Assembly: GCA_035771165.1 (NCBI GenBank)
Contig: JAWNZC010000445.1
Coordinates: 4,265,501 to 4,329,500, forward strand
DNA length: 64,000 nucleotides
Direction: 5' to 3'
Origin: Paragorgia papillata
Lineage: Eukaryota; Cnidaria; Anthozoa; Scleralcyonacea; Coralliidae
The notes beneath the pieces were generated by a model. It ran no database searches. It had not been told where the DNA came from and saw nothing but the letters and a program-made list of their open reading frames with translations. Every line of letters begins with the position of its first letter. Positions within the stretch are counted from its first letter, which is position 1. This document shows positions 56,701-62,880 of this stretch, one piece after another. The position numbers and the translations under genes are program-made.

Positions 56701-56923
56701 CAGGGTATTGCGTGGCGTGCTCCCACGAAGTAAGCAATGGCAAACAGACTTGCTAGCGGGCCAACAACAGCAGAATAACAGTGTTAAACATCCAGAAACT
56801 GTATCTATACTTTGTTGATTTTAAACATGTTCTTCAATTTTCCACTTCTTAACTGTTGCTTTAAATTTCCAGAGGGATTACCATTCGTCGAAACAAGCAA
56901 GCGCACCCAGAACAGAGTTGTGA
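24377..56923 (+). CDS. Band 4.1-like FERM protein with tandem Tudor-like domains (18 coding exons)
   Basis: Spliced gene, 1962 coding bases, 653 residues. Exons: 24377-24535, 31497-31601, 33021-33063, 33693-33771, 34250-34294, 34397-34449, 36488-36561, 37644-37690, 40137-40224, 43000-43091, 43484-43547, 43792-43889, 46113-46181, 49901-49938, 51995-52342, 53743-54214, 55930-55966, 56873-56923. Every junction is GT-AG and the phases match throughout. Domains: Arg-rich start (2-23); FERM about 37-316, colinear with EPB41L4/EPB41L5 including EKDYFGLQF, HWLDPLK, FYSADP, ELGDFDP and a C-lobe ending HSFFR; short FA-like linker 317-351; two Tudor-like folds 355-461; low-complexity tail 469-650; C-terminal TEL. 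Relatives are cortical membrane-cytoskeleton adaptors at cell junctions (Yurt/EPB41L5). The Tudor pair is not part of the vertebrate or fly relatives I know. Introns are large and full of transposons. Confidence 0.9.
25418..25567. mobile_element. Foldback MITE
   Basis: CCTGATGCAAACACGAGAGT and GTTGGGAGAATT are mirrored by AATTCTCCCAACTCACTC and GTGTTTGCATCAGG. The central loop is short and includes CCGTAGGCGAGG. Confidence 0.8.
27701..28776. mobile_element. Long inverted-repeat element, about 1.1 kb
   Basis: TTTGACTGACAAGAGATAGG, AATAATAGACC-type and GTATACTGTAAAACC-type stretches on the left are mirrored on the right (CCTATCTCTTGTCAGTCAAA, GGTTTTACAGTATGCCC). Arms are about 150-200 bp and diverged. 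No coding content. Confidence 0.75.
29550..30438 (+). repeat. 20-bp minisatellite
   Basis: Degenerate units of GTTACATTGTGAGACCTTAC, over 25 in all. The array is split by a MITE (29926-30150) and followed directly by another (30453-30613). Confidence 0.9.
29926..30150. mobile_element. TA-inserting MITE in the minisatellite
   Basis: Ends AGCCCTAATCAAACGAGAAC and TTCTCGTTTGATTAGGGCTT are about 38 bp long. The flanks are TA on both sides. The pre-insertion site GTTGTTAGACC exists intact in another repeat unit near 30287, which confirms a TA duplication as in Tc1/mariner-type insertion. Confidence 0.82.
30453..30613. mobile_element. MITE with 38-bp inverted ends
   Basis: AAGCCAGTTTTCCACTGGCG and AATTTTGTCGCGCGA are mirrored by TCGCGCGACAAAATTCGCCA and GTGGAAAACCGGCTT. 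It lies at the end of the minisatellite. Confidence 0.85.
31497..31601 (+). CDS. FERM gene exon 2
   Basis: Residues 54-88, phase 0 at both ends, with acceptor TTTAG and donor GTAAGT. It encodes FERM lobe 1, including LDLVEKDYFGLQFTDS. It follows a 6961-bp first intron with no missing residues relative to EPB41L5. Confidence 0.93.
31602..33020 (+). other. FERM gene intron 2
   Basis: 1419 bp, of which about 1.2 kb is the 24-bp minisatellite. Confidence 0.9.
31755..32971 (+). repeat. 24-bp minisatellite, about 50 copies
   Basis: Unit TTAGAAAGTTATGTACAGTT plus CAAC, varying mainly at GTA/GGA/GCA and GAA/GGA. Two shortened 18-bp units at 32239 and 32641 are exactly 402 bp apart (16 x 24 + 18), marking a higher-order duplication. 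Because 24 is a multiple of 3, frames of over 300 codons stay open; they are artefacts of the repeat inside an intron. Confidence 0.97.
33021..33063 (+). CDS. FERM gene exon 3
   Basis: Residues 89-102, ending in phase 1. It encodes HWLDPLKRVKKQIR, the conserved end of FERM lobe 1. Acceptor TTTTGCAG, donor GTATAC. Confidence 0.92.
33693..33771 (+). CDS. FERM gene exon 4
   Basis: Completes V103 and ends within R129, phase 2. It encodes GPPYVFHFRVKFYSADP and the EELTR that opens FERM lobe 2. A long pyrimidine tract precedes the acceptor. Confidence 0.93.
33772..34249 (+). other. FERM gene intron 4, with a TAGTA microsatellite
   Basis: (ATAGT)n of about 15 units at 34122-34198, ending just 50 bases before exon 5. 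Confidence 0.9.
34250..34294 (+). CDS. FERM gene exon 5
   Basis: Encodes YHFFLQLKQDILKK, the first helix of FERM lobe 2, and ends in phase 2 before GTACTG. Similarity to YLFVLQLKQDIL of EPB41L5 fixes both boundaries. Confidence 0.92.
34397..34449 (+). CDS. FERM gene exon 6
   Basis: Encodes LQVPLKKVVELAAYSLQ in FERM lobe 2, phase 2 to phase 1, with donor GTAAGT. The ELAAYSLQ stretch corresponds to QLAAYNLQ of EPB41L5. Confidence 0.92.
35414..35739. mobile_element. hAT-type MITE with perfect 8-bp target duplication
   Basis: 326 bp, ends CAGTGGCGGATTAAGG and CCTTAATCCGCCTCTG, flanked by CACGTATA at 35406-35413 and 35740-35747. A G-rich interior includes a G16 run. Confidence 0.9.
36062..36299. 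mobile_element. Foldback MITE
   Basis: GATGCGTTCGTTTGGGATCA at the left end is mirrored by ACCCCAAACGAACGCATC at the right. The interior repeats short ATTCTTATTCG and GTATATTCG motifs. Confidence 0.65.
36488..36561 (+). CDS. FERM gene exon 7
   Basis: Residues 162-186, phase 1 to phase 0. It encodes ELGDFDPELHEPDYVSDF and FIPEQ, the conserved second half of FERM lobe 2. Confidence 0.93.
36562..37643 (+). other. FERM gene intron 7
   Basis: Contains the AAGACGCCT...AGGCGTTCACTCGGGCT word (36918-36952), also found at 8279-8312 (reverse) and 46588-46622. A small hairpin CGAAACCTAGACTCGGTCTAGGTTTCG lies at 37425-37451. No gene. Confidence 0.6.
37644..37690 (+). CDS. FERM gene exon 8
   Basis: Encodes TAELEREIKRKHKQY, the helix near the end of lobe 2, phase 0 to phase 2. 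Good acceptor (TTTTTTTAG) and donor (GTAAGT). Confidence 0.9.
37691..40136 (+). other. FERM gene intron 8
   Basis: About 2.4 kb. The only clear structure is a foldback at 39809-39954. A 69-codon frame at 39030 has no recognised domain. Confidence 0.7.
39809..39954. mobile_element. Foldback MITE
   Basis: GGTTAGATATACTGCCGAAA, GTTTCGAGCGAAGGCC and the mirror GGCCTTCGCTCGAAAC, TTTCGGCAGTATATCTAACC form near-perfect arms of about 60 bp. Confidence 0.88.
40137..40224 (+). CDS. FERM gene exon 9
   Basis: Encodes GLNPAECEVNFLKIIKTLDM and ends YGIVQYEVM, the lobe 2 to lobe 3 transition. Phase 2 to phase 0, donor GTAAGT. It matches the GQTPAQAE...LEMYGV region of EPB41L5. Confidence 0.93.
41049..41588. 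mobile_element. MITE with CCCTGTTTACACGGCC ends, copy 1
   Basis: TTAAACCCTGTTTACACGGC and AAAATTTAAGC are mirrored by GCTTAAATTTTGGCCGTGTA and AACAGGGCTTAAG. The second copy at 49948-50460 is nearly identical and in the same orientation, so recently active. Confidence 0.88.
41742..42190. mobile_element. Foldback element with GTTTACACGG and ACGAATTCGGAACC motifs
   Basis: CGTTTACACGG occurs at the left end and inside, and CGCGTAAACGGGGCC at the right. GACGAATTCGGAACC and its inverse recur. The exact ends are uncertain. Confidence 0.55.
42216..42900 (+). pseudogene. DUF3504/Crypton-like N-terminal fragment inside a foldback element
   Basis: A plus-strand frame from 42361 begins MYSDDSEHSESEFYYSQDD. 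After a frameshift near 42525 it continues TEYDINVITRYF, NEVREIQTIPAKELNILLAK, FFVNARKKNDDVYEPSSL and TAFQRSLSEKL. The IPAKELN...FFVNARKK...YEPSSL order is the start of the KIAA1958/DUF3504 (Crypton tyrosine-recombinase-derived) family. The catalytic part is absent. GGTCCGTA words bracket it, with an almost perfect palindrome at 42788-42898 (GGTCCGTACTGGAAAAATAT and its mirror). Confidence 0.68.
43000..43091 (+). CDS. FERM gene exon 10
   Basis: Encodes KYNLGLCPKGIVVI and on to THAW, the first strands of the FERM C-lobe (PH-like). Phase 0 to phase 2. A foldback element begins about 24 bases after the donor. Confidence 0.92.
43116..43398. mobile_element. Foldback MITE related to the CAACCTCGTCCCC family
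   Basis: AACCTCGTCCCCAGGCCGTT at the left and GCCCTGGGGACAAGGTTG at the right. It starts about 24 bases after the exon 10 splice donor. Confidence 0.65.
43484..43547 (+). CDS. FERM gene exon 11
   Basis: Encodes W-PRITSMAFKRTHFNIIV, matching WPKITRLDFKKNKLTLVV of EPB41L5. Phase 2 to phase 0, donor GTTTGT. Confidence 0.92.
43590..43700. repeat. Palindromic tract
   Basis: GGGCTTCAATGTCACCCGAG is tandemly repeated and then mirrored as CTCGGGTGACATTGA around 43610-43675, flanked by AACATCGAGTTTTACGG and its mirror. Confidence 0.7.
43792..43889 (+). CDS. FERM gene exon 12
   Basis: Encodes the last helix of the FERM C-lobe with KASKQLWKAAVEYHSFFR, corresponding to KACKHLWKCAVEHHAFFR of EPB41L5. 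Phase 0 to phase 2. The next intron contains about 640 bp of AT microsatellite. Confidence 0.93.
44326..44972. repeat. (TATAT)n/(AT)n microsatellite
   Basis: Pure A/T with 5-bp ATATT phases at both ends and AT dinucleotide blocks in between. Confidence 0.98.
45344..45505. mobile_element. hAT-type MITE
   Basis: 162 bp, ends CAATGGCGTACC and GGTACGCCACTG. Flanks ACTACGCA and CCTACGCT match at 6 of 8. The interior has a C10/A10 junction. Confidence 0.72.
46113..46181 (+). CDS. FERM gene exon 13 (FA-like linker)
   Basis: Encodes GRTQSQVNKEAKISARKAMI and ends IFKR, phase 2 at both ends. It resembles the FSGRTE segment after the FERM domain in EPB41L4B. The usual LGSRFRFS stretch is absent between HSFFR and GRT, so either the linker is short or a small 2-2 exon was missed in 43890-46112. 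Confidence 0.75.
47011..47790 (+). repeat. Tandem duplication of about 205 bp, second copy split by an insertion
   Basis: Copy 1 (47011-47219) has TGATGGATTTTACATTTATGG, AAGTCAACACAAGTTGTAGT and GGACAACTATTAA. Copy 2 has the same order at 47220-47327 and resumes at 47691 with AATCCACAATTGATCAGTGG. Confidence 0.82.
47328..47686. mobile_element. Insertion flanked by TTAA, with a foldback core
   Basis: TTAA at 47324-47327 and 47687-47690 bracket a 359-bp insert, and the neighbouring copy of the duplication preserves one TTAA at the empty site. The core has near-perfect arms GTCTGTTCAGTTATAGATGC and the mirror. Precise TTAA duplication is characteristic of piggyBac-type transposition. Confidence 0.75.
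48773..48962 (+). repeat. Dispersed repeat, second copy of 9236-9490
   Basis: In intron 13 of the FERM gene. Same order of matching blocks as the first copy, with deletions. Confidence 0.75.
49443..49656 (+). repeat. Dispersed repeat, copy 2
   Basis: Second copy of the 5-217 repeat, located in intron 13 of the FERM gene. A few small indels separate the two. Confidence 0.85.
49901..49938 (+). CDS. FERM gene exon 14
   Basis: Encodes MSSERYSKRSTV, a basic Ser-rich micro-exon, phase 2 to phase 1. It resembles the KRYPSRRHST segment of EPB41L4B. The donor GTAAGTG is followed after 9 intron bases by a MITE. Confidence 0.75.
49948..50460. mobile_element. MITE with CCCTGTTTACACGGCC ends, copy 2
   Basis: Same family and orientation as 41049-41588, with a deletion at the right end that removes GTGCTTAAATTTTGGCCGTG. 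It starts 9 bases after the exon 14 donor. Confidence 0.88.
50461..51994 (+). other. FERM gene intron 14, right part
   Basis: Contains a short foldback at 50638-50755 (TAAGCCTTTCTGGCCTC and mirror) and the 61-bp tandem element at 51372-51905 that ends about 90 bases before the Tudor exon. Confidence 0.75.
51372..51905. mobile_element. Foldback element with internal 61-bp tandem repeat
   Basis: CATGCAACTTGTCTCG at the left and CGAGACAAGTTGCATG-type at the right. Inside, units starting CAAGTTGCATGAACCATTGC recur at 51470 and 51531 with period 61, plus a diverged first unit. Confidence 0.82.
51995..52342 (+). CDS. FERM gene exon 15: tandem Tudor-like domains
   Basis: 348 bases, phase 1 at both ends, so it can be gained or skipped without a frameshift. 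It encodes residues 352-468. Repeat 1 (about 355-403) has VGSKVWSKALNGDYYKGSVT, then a strand with IKF. Repeat 2 (about 414-461) has GMRVIAHW, a YLSGTV strand, YYVHYDDGD and W452. The pattern of G-x-x-V-x-A-x-W, a Y-x-G-x-V strand, then Y-D-D-G-D is the Tudor/Tudor-like core. Aromatic residues that could line a methyl-lysine or methyl-arginine cage are W361, Y369, Y370, F385 in repeat 1 and W422, Y428, Y442, Y445 in repeat 2. Ligand binding is not shown by the sequence. Confidence 0.88.
52343..53742 (+). other. FERM gene intron 15
   Basis: Contains an imperfect hairpin near 52455-52530 (GAGTCAGGCCCGTTTTTCCC region) and the gene-fragment-carrying foldback at 52970-53351. Confidence 0.8.
52970..53351. 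mobile_element. Foldback element carrying a zinc-finger-like exon fragment
   Basis: Arms CACGTTCCCCACCCGGAAAA and AGAGACTCTGGGATAATCCG are mirrored at 53308-53351. Between them a plus-strand frame (about 53102-53287) encodes MSDDKTPVKTL, then YVCRCCNSSF, then DLFGEKSNKENILSRF. The CRxC...DLFG...K order resembles the first exon of ZAD-like zinc-finger proteins in cnidarians. The cysteine partner half is missing. Confidence 0.6.
53743..54214 (+). CDS. FERM gene exon 16 (disordered tail)
   Basis: Residues 469-624, phase 1 to phase 2. Hydrophilic, rich in Ser, Lys, Asn, Gln and Arg, with no recognised domain. It contains many possible basophilic phosphorylation sites, for example around KKSESFKETS. 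The open frame through 470 bases and the good splice sites support it as coding. Confidence 0.85.
54571..54760. mobile_element. Foldback MITE
   Basis: AGCTTTCGGCCTGTTGACCC and TTTTGTGGAAACACCACGT are mirrored by GAGTCAACAGGCCGAAAGCT and ACGTGGTCTTTCCACAAAA. Confidence 0.85.
55158..55530. mobile_element. Foldback MITE with CCCCGTTTACACGATGCCGG ends
   Basis: The left end is mirrored by CCGGCATCGTGTAAACGGGG. Internal ATCGTGTAAACG and CACCGTGTAAACGC words repeat the terminal motif. Confidence 0.85.
55540..55782. mobile_element. Foldback MITE with internal direct duplication
   Basis: GGGAGAAAATAAGTCGCGAC and its mirror GTCGCGACTTATTTTCTCCC-type at the right. Inside, TTTTGGACTTGCTTTAAACC plus CTCTTCTTA is present twice in a row (about 55605-55667). 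Confidence 0.85.
55930..55966 (+). CDS. FERM gene exon 17
   Basis: A 37-base micro-exon encoding PYHGKGSVSSDQ, phase 2 to phase 0, with acceptor TTTAG and donor GTATGC. It keeps the reading frame from exon 16 into exon 18. Confidence 0.7.
55967..56872 (+). other. FERM gene intron 17
   Basis: No clear element. 56095-56225 has repeated CCTTAAAAAATCCTGAAAT-like words. The rest shows nothing I recognise. Confidence 0.6.
56873..56923 (+). CDS. FERM gene exon 18 (stop codon)
   Basis: Encodes RDYHSSKQASAPRTEL and a TGA stop. The last three residues TEL fit a class I PDZ-binding motif (S/T-x-hydrophobic). Acceptor TTTCCAG. Confidence 0.75.
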   Translation, partial: RDYHSSKQASAPRTEL

Positions 56924-57340
56924 CAGGTTGATCTAGTTGCAGCAGATGGTTTTACACCTAGTTAACTCAGTTAAATAGACAAATGCAATAGCAAAAGCTT
57001 TCGCTCTTCTTGGTGAACTTATATCATTCAAGACATATTATAATCTTCCGCAAATGTACCGGATTTTGTTGAGACTAAATAGCTGATGCTGCGTTTTATC
57101 TTCAAGTGCTGCATGAGAAATACGAGAAGTTTGAACAATGATATATTTTATGTATCTCATAAATAGATTTTTAAAGAACACTAAGGAAATGTGAAAACTG
57201 TAGTTCATCACTTTTAATGTTAGTCGTATTATTCTACCAGCATATGCTGTACATATTTATAACAAATAATTAGTAAATGTTGTATTTCTTCGACACATTG
57301 GAGCAAGTTTTCTTCGAAATAAAATCTTAAAGATTTGTTA
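56924..57340 (+). terminator. 3' UTR and polyadenylation signal of the FERM gene
   Basis: AT-rich untranslated stretch after the TGA. A canonical AATAAA lies at 57318-57323, about 395 bases after the stop, just before a TTTG microsatellite. Confidence 0.55.
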
Positions 57341-57386
57341 CTTTGGCCTTCGGCCTTGCATGCAAATTTTTAATTGCTTTCTTGTG

Positions 57387-57592
57387 GTTTGTTGCTTGTT
57401 TGTTTGTTTGTTTGTTTGTTTGTTTGTTTGTTCGTTTGTTTGTTTGTTTGTTTGTTTGTTTGTTTGTTTGTTTGTTTGTTTGTTTGTTTGTTTGCTTGCT
57501 TGTTTGTTTGTTTGTTTGTTTGTTTGTTTGTTTGTTTGTTTGTTTGTTTGTTTGTTTGCTCGCTCGCCTGCTTGCCTGCCTGCTTGCTTGCT
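57387..57592. repeat. (TTTG)n microsatellite
   Basis: About 45 TTTG units with a few TTCG/CTTG variants, ending in GCTCGCCTGCTTGCC. Cys/Leu/Val/Phe-only open frames here are artefacts. Confidence 0.97.
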
Positions 57593-57746
57593 TTACTTTT
57601 ACATGCTTTTCATGTTACCCGTTTCTAAGTTTTTATGCTTTACGTAATTTGAGCTGTGAAATTGACATAGCATTTATATAATATAACAGAAAATTATACG
57701 TAACTTTGATTGGTGTATCGTCACCAAATGAAATACCCCTGCCCCA

Positions 57747-57813
57747 GCCTCGTACCCAGGCACGCTTGGCAAAGTTGCGAGCTAAGCACGCGGTGGTGCG
57801 CCTGGGTGCGAGG
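57747..57813. repeat. Short palindrome, CCTCGTACCCAGGC ends
   Basis: CAGCCTCGTACCCAGGCACG is mirrored by GCGCCTGGGTGCGAGGCTG. The terminal word resembles the CAACCTCGTCCCC MITE family. Confidence 0.7.
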
Positions 57814-57950
57814 CTGTCTCTGCCCTTATCCTAGCTAATTATTTGGTGACCAATGCATGAAACATCAACCATAACTACAGGCTGGTTAACGTCGGATTAA
57901 ACTCGTTCAAACTTTGCAAGTTTAATTTAACAAATAAAACATAAAGCTTC

Positions 57951-58288
57951 GTGCATGTATGTACTCTTATAAAGGCACGTTTCACGTCATAGACCTTATT
58001 CCAAAATGACTGACAATTTAAAATTCTTTTATATGCCGATATAAATTGGCCCTTATGGCCTCGTTTTAGAGTAAAAATTCTTTTGAATTTCGTACATGAA
58101 AACGAGTTCATAATTAAGAGCCAATTTATATGCATATAAAAGAATATTATTTCTGCGACCATTTTGGAATAAGGTGTATTTGAATACGAAAGAAGTTGAG
58201 TAGAGGCATGAGGCGATAGCCTAGTGCCTTTATATTTCTTTCGTGTTCAAATCACGTCAAATGTACCTTTATAAGAGTACATATGCAC
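57951..58288. mobile_element. Nested foldback elements
   Basis: Outer arms ATGTACTCTTATAAAGGCAC and GTACCTTTATAAGAGTACAT. The inner pair at 57989-58175 (TAGACCTTATTCCAAAATG and mirror) is the same family as 23905-24070. Confidence 0.78.
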
Positions 58289-58433
58289 AGGAGCGGTACG
58301 TTTTATTTGTTTTATAAAATATGAAGAAAAGAAACAAACTAAAAGTGGGATAGTTTTGAAAGTTTGCTAGCTTTTCCCGCCAGGTGACGCCATTCCACGC
58401 CAATTTACGTCATTTATGATCTTCATACTCCTT

Positions 58434-58622
58434 AAACCTGGTTTCCATATAGCCGCAAGAGCCGCTGGTATGCCGGCGTTCTGCCGACCGCAGTCATCGC
58501 CGGCAAAGTTGAGAATGTGACTGCGGTGTAATCTGTTCCATCAAAAATTCCTTGCCAGCGGTCGCAGGCTAAGTCGGCGGCAGAACGCCGACAAACCGGC
58601 GGCTATATGGAAACCAGGCTTT
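58434..58622. mobile_element. Foldback MITE, CCTGGTTTCCATATAGCCG ends, copy 1
   Basis: The left end is mirrored by CGGCTATATGGAAACCAGG. The interior is GC-rich with GCCGGCGTTCTGCCG and its inverse. Confidence 0.88.
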
Positions 58623-58624
58623 AT

Positions 58625-58800
58625 AAAGCCTGGTTTCCATATAGCCGTAAAAGCCGGCGGCGTGGCTGCGGCAAGCGGCGATGGTCCAATCATACACAGT
58701 GTTGAATTAGCCAGCAATAAAAAGCTGTATGCGATTGGACCATTGCCTCTTGCCGCAGTCATGCCGCCGGCTCTTACGGCTATATGGAAACCAGGCTTTA
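58625..58800. mobile_element. Foldback MITE, CCTGGTTTCCATATAGCCG ends, copy 2
   Basis: Same ends as its left neighbour but a different interior. Only a few A/T bases separate the two. Confidence 0.88.
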
Positions 58801-59285
58801 ATGCACGGGGCCTAGCCAATCCAATCAAAGCGTGCGTAGAGGACACCTAAATGTCATAAAGGTAAACGTTGCAACGCATGCATGGTAACAAATTGATTTC
58901 TAGGGTATCGTCTAAAATTGAACTTTGCGTTATTGCATGTGATGTAATGTGGTTGAAAACTAAGAATTATTTTATAGAAAAACATGGGAATCTTTAATAG
59001 ATATAATTATACTGAGGCCAACTGCATTATTATCAAATCCCATTGTTGTCTGTCTGCATTATATCAACGATTTCAGCTTGTTTAGGGATTTCAGCAAGCA
59101 CACTGCAATATTTTTAATATTGCAGTCAGCTAGTTTACAAGCCTTTCGTTTGGTTTACAAGGGTTTAAAATCAGCGTTTCTTTAATATTTTATTGATGAC
59201 ATTTGAGATTTAATTGATTTTACCAAACAGAACCTATATATCATGAAAACCAGGAAAGAAATATTAACTACTTATTGACCGAGCG
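58801..59285. other. Intergenic, nothing recognised
   Basis: AT-rich spacer. No gene supported. Confidence 0.4.
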
Positions 59286-59288
59286 TGA

Positions 59289-59402
59289 GGTCTGTACTAG
59301 TGAAATATCGGACCGATGTTTTTTTAGTACGGACCGAGACGAGCGCAGCGAGTTGAGGTCTGTGCCAAAAACAGAGGTCCGATATTTCACTAGTACAGAC
59401 CG
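59289..59402. mobile_element. Foldback MITE
   Basis: GGTCTGTACTAGTGAAATAT and CGGACC are mirrored by GGTCCGATATTTCACTAGTA and CAGACC. The interior contains AGTACGGACC, the same word that brackets 42216-42900. Confidence 0.85.
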
Positions 59403-61325
59403 AACAAGCGAGGTCATGGCCATAAATCTTGTGAACGTTCTGTGAAAACTCGATCCATCTTTCTTGCGAACTAAACGAAAATGGCAGACATTTTCCCATT
59501 TTTAAAGTACTTTCCGTTGAGGTAGAATCCTGAACGTTCTACCCCAAATAGTAATTTTCAATTGCTTTTGTTTGACATATTGCTCAAGATCGTACGTTAA
59601 GTAGTTTGAATAAAAACTGATCTGGAATTCTAATACTTGTGAGAAGTAAATGTTATTACGAACAATGTTACGAACGTTTTGGACATTTAAAAAACTTTCA
59701 CAAAACGTGGAAACTCGAACTTTTTCATCAAATGAAAGCTTATAAAATTTCTAACAACATACCTGCACGATATATTTCAACAATGAGTTGTTCTGAAATT
59801 ATAATCCATTTTGTTGCCGATATACTGACATGACTGCCATTTTGTTTATAAAATTCACATATACGTACGGTCCCGAACAGCAGATTCCGCTCTGAGCAGG
59901 CGGATACGGGAAATATCCGACCGCTTATGAACCAATCAAATTACAGGATTTCCGTATTCGGACCTCTCAGCGCTGCTGCCATAAAAAAAAGCTTTCTTAT
60001 TTTGTTATTTTTATATTTTTTTATAGCTTTTAAATATTTTTTTCTTTTTTGACTGAGTTAGTCTGCTAAGTTTGAATGAATTAGAAAAAAAAACAATAGT
60101 CTGCTCGCGTGGCGGACGTTCTGTACGTCTCAGATCTGGAGATTTCTGACCGTTGACGTATATTACAAGTGTGACGACGTGGGGTGAATCTCCAAGGTCA
60201 TCGATAAAAGAAATTACTAAAAGGGCACTCCCAGTATGTTTCAAAAAGCTAGGCAGCATAAACTAGATTTCTGACAAGGGTTTGGGTTTTTGTTGTGGTT
60301 TGGTTATCCAGAAGATTGCAGAAAATGTTGTGACTCGCTGGAGCTTGACGGCACAGTCGGAAATACAAATTTGACGACACATTTTGGAAAAGTCGCCAAA
60401 AAACTTGAGTGTCCTTTACTCCATCGCTTGGGTCATTCCTTAAGCTGATAGGCAAACACTAGAATGTGCTATAGAATGTTTCAGACTCATATTTCTAGTG
60501 CCTTCATGTACCTATATGCTTAGACATGCATGTGTAATGTCAGTGTTTTAATTCAGTGGTAATTGAGGCGCTTTACTGTATAAATATTTTCTTTTTTAAC
60601 TTTATATTTACGAGGATAAAACCTACCACAGCTGAAATACAAAGCAAGTATACGGCAGAATTGATAATACCATTATATTGAATAAGGAGAAAACGAGAAC
60701 AGTGGACTTCGAGTTTAGCTAAAACAACTGTTAAAATAGTCGTACTAAATTTTATAGGAAATTTAATCCCATCCTGAACATCTGACCTTGGCAGGCATGG
60801 TGAAATGCCATATGGGGAATTTAAAGCCGAACCAGAGATTTATAGACGTAAGGAATTTGATCCAGGCCAAATCTCGCCTTGAACGGCACTTGAGTTGGAA
60901 TTTTTTAACGATAATACATGGCTGAAATTTCAGCTCGAACTAAATATGTTCAAGTGTTTGACATACTTCAGAATCAAGCAGACACTTGAGATACTATGTT
61001 ATGGTATAGTATGCGTTCTTTCACTGATTCCCGCTCAGACAGAAGACTTGTTACAACATGTTTTAACATCTTAAAAGTGTTTTTATAATATAATTCTTGA
61101 AACAATATACCTGAATTCGTTCATGGCAAATAGCTATGTATACTGAATATAATTTCATAAAAAAACTAAGTGGGAGAACTTAAACAGATGTTCGTTCCAT
61201 TGAACTAGCTCCGATGATGTGTTTTCGATCTTCCACTCACATGACCTGAAGATGGTTTTGTGGGTATCAAATTCTGTCTTTGGCTAAGAAATCAGCAAAA
61301 AAATCAAAAAAGTAATTCATATGCG
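59403..61325. other. Intergenic, nothing recognised
   Basis: AT-rich. Several open frames under 85 codons have no recognised domain. No repeat partner seen. Confidence 0.4.
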
Positions 61326-61410
61326 TCTACTTGCATCTAATTAAAAATAACTCAGAGCAAAAAAATAAGCAAAGCGAGTTCTTTTTAATTAGATGCAAGT
61401 ACTTGCTGCG
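61326..61410. repeat. Hairpin
   Basis: TACTTGCATCTAATTAAAAA and TTTTTAATTAGATGCAAGTA are separated by about 40 bases. Confidence 0.85.
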
Positions 61411-61680
61411 AGCTGCGAGCCAGTCCCTGCGACGACTGGAAAAGAGTCTTGGAGACGTCAAGTCGCCATGTTCACCAAATAATCCTTTTGTTTATATGGA
61501 TTTGCCACCCAGCTTGGGAATACGTGCAAAGAGCTCAATATGACTCGATTTAGCATTGTTTTAGCGGTTTTTGGCGCTGCTATATATGTAGAATATGCAT
61601 GACACGCACCAGACGACGGTGAGGCATTGCACCACAGTTGCGAACACAATACGGGCAACATTTTTCTTCTGACTAAGGTT

Positions 61681-61893
61681 GCGTTGCAAGTTGAAAAGCG
61701 TTGTTGCACGTATTACCACCCACCTTAATAAACATTGTCACGCAACAATGATTTTGTTGCAAGTTGAAAAAAGTAAACTCCAGTTCTAATTTTTTCAACA
61801 AATTTTTTCAACTTACAACAAAATCATTGTTGCGTGACAATGTTTAAGGTGGGTGGTAATACGTGCAACAACGCTATTCAACTTGCAACGCAA
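61681..61893. mobile_element. Foldback MITE with repeated CAACTTGCAACG motifs
   Basis: GTTGCGTTGCAAGTTGAA, CGTATTACCACCCACCTTAA and CATTGTCACGCAACAATGAT are each mirrored in reverse order from 61800 to 61893. Arms about 90 bp. Confidence 0.88.
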
Positions 61894-62535
61894 CAATGTT
61901 GCAGTAATTTGTTGCTCGGATTACCTCACCTTAACTCGAAAATTAATTGGTAGGATCGAGACATTCATTATTTTTTTCGAAAAGCACTTGGATTGTGATA
62001 CAATTAATTAATTGTACCTTTCTGATTTTTCTGACTCTGACCAACGTTTACCATCACAGCTATAGCTCACCAAAATTACTAAAAATTATTGATTATTGTC
62101 ATATGAAAACTTACTGATATAAAATTTATACGGTTGCTTCCTCGGGATGAAGATCATTTTTACAAATTTTTGAATGTGCATTTGCATTTCAGTCCGTTCT
62201 GCGCATGTACGAAACTAATGTTTACACCTTCATTTACAAAAAATATATATACTGATACCTTATTCAAGATTGTAAGCTTTTCTTGCTTCCTGTCCATTAC
62301 TTGAACCTAAACATTTTCAGAAGAAATCCGAAGAGATATCCTCGCCGAATCTTCATCTTAATTTTCTGTCATGTTGCTCGGTTTACACTGAGCTGAGTAC
62401 TTCATGTAATTATCTACGAATGTTTATTTTATTTATTTATTTATTTACAAGTTTCGCCAATGACAATACACAAATGATATTGCAAAGACAAAGGCAGGAA
62501 CTGACCACAGAGACTAGTCTCCAATAACGGGGTCC
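61894..62535. other. Intergenic, nothing recognised
   Basis: AT-rich with a short (TTTA)n run at 62426-62446. No gene. Confidence 0.4.
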
Positions 62536-62540
62536 CATAC

Positions 62541-62880
<340 letters not shown>

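Noticed and set aside
57343..57681. Three overlapping Cys/Val/Phe/Leu-rich frames
   Set aside because: (TTTG)n microsatellite downstream of the FERM gene polyadenylation signal.
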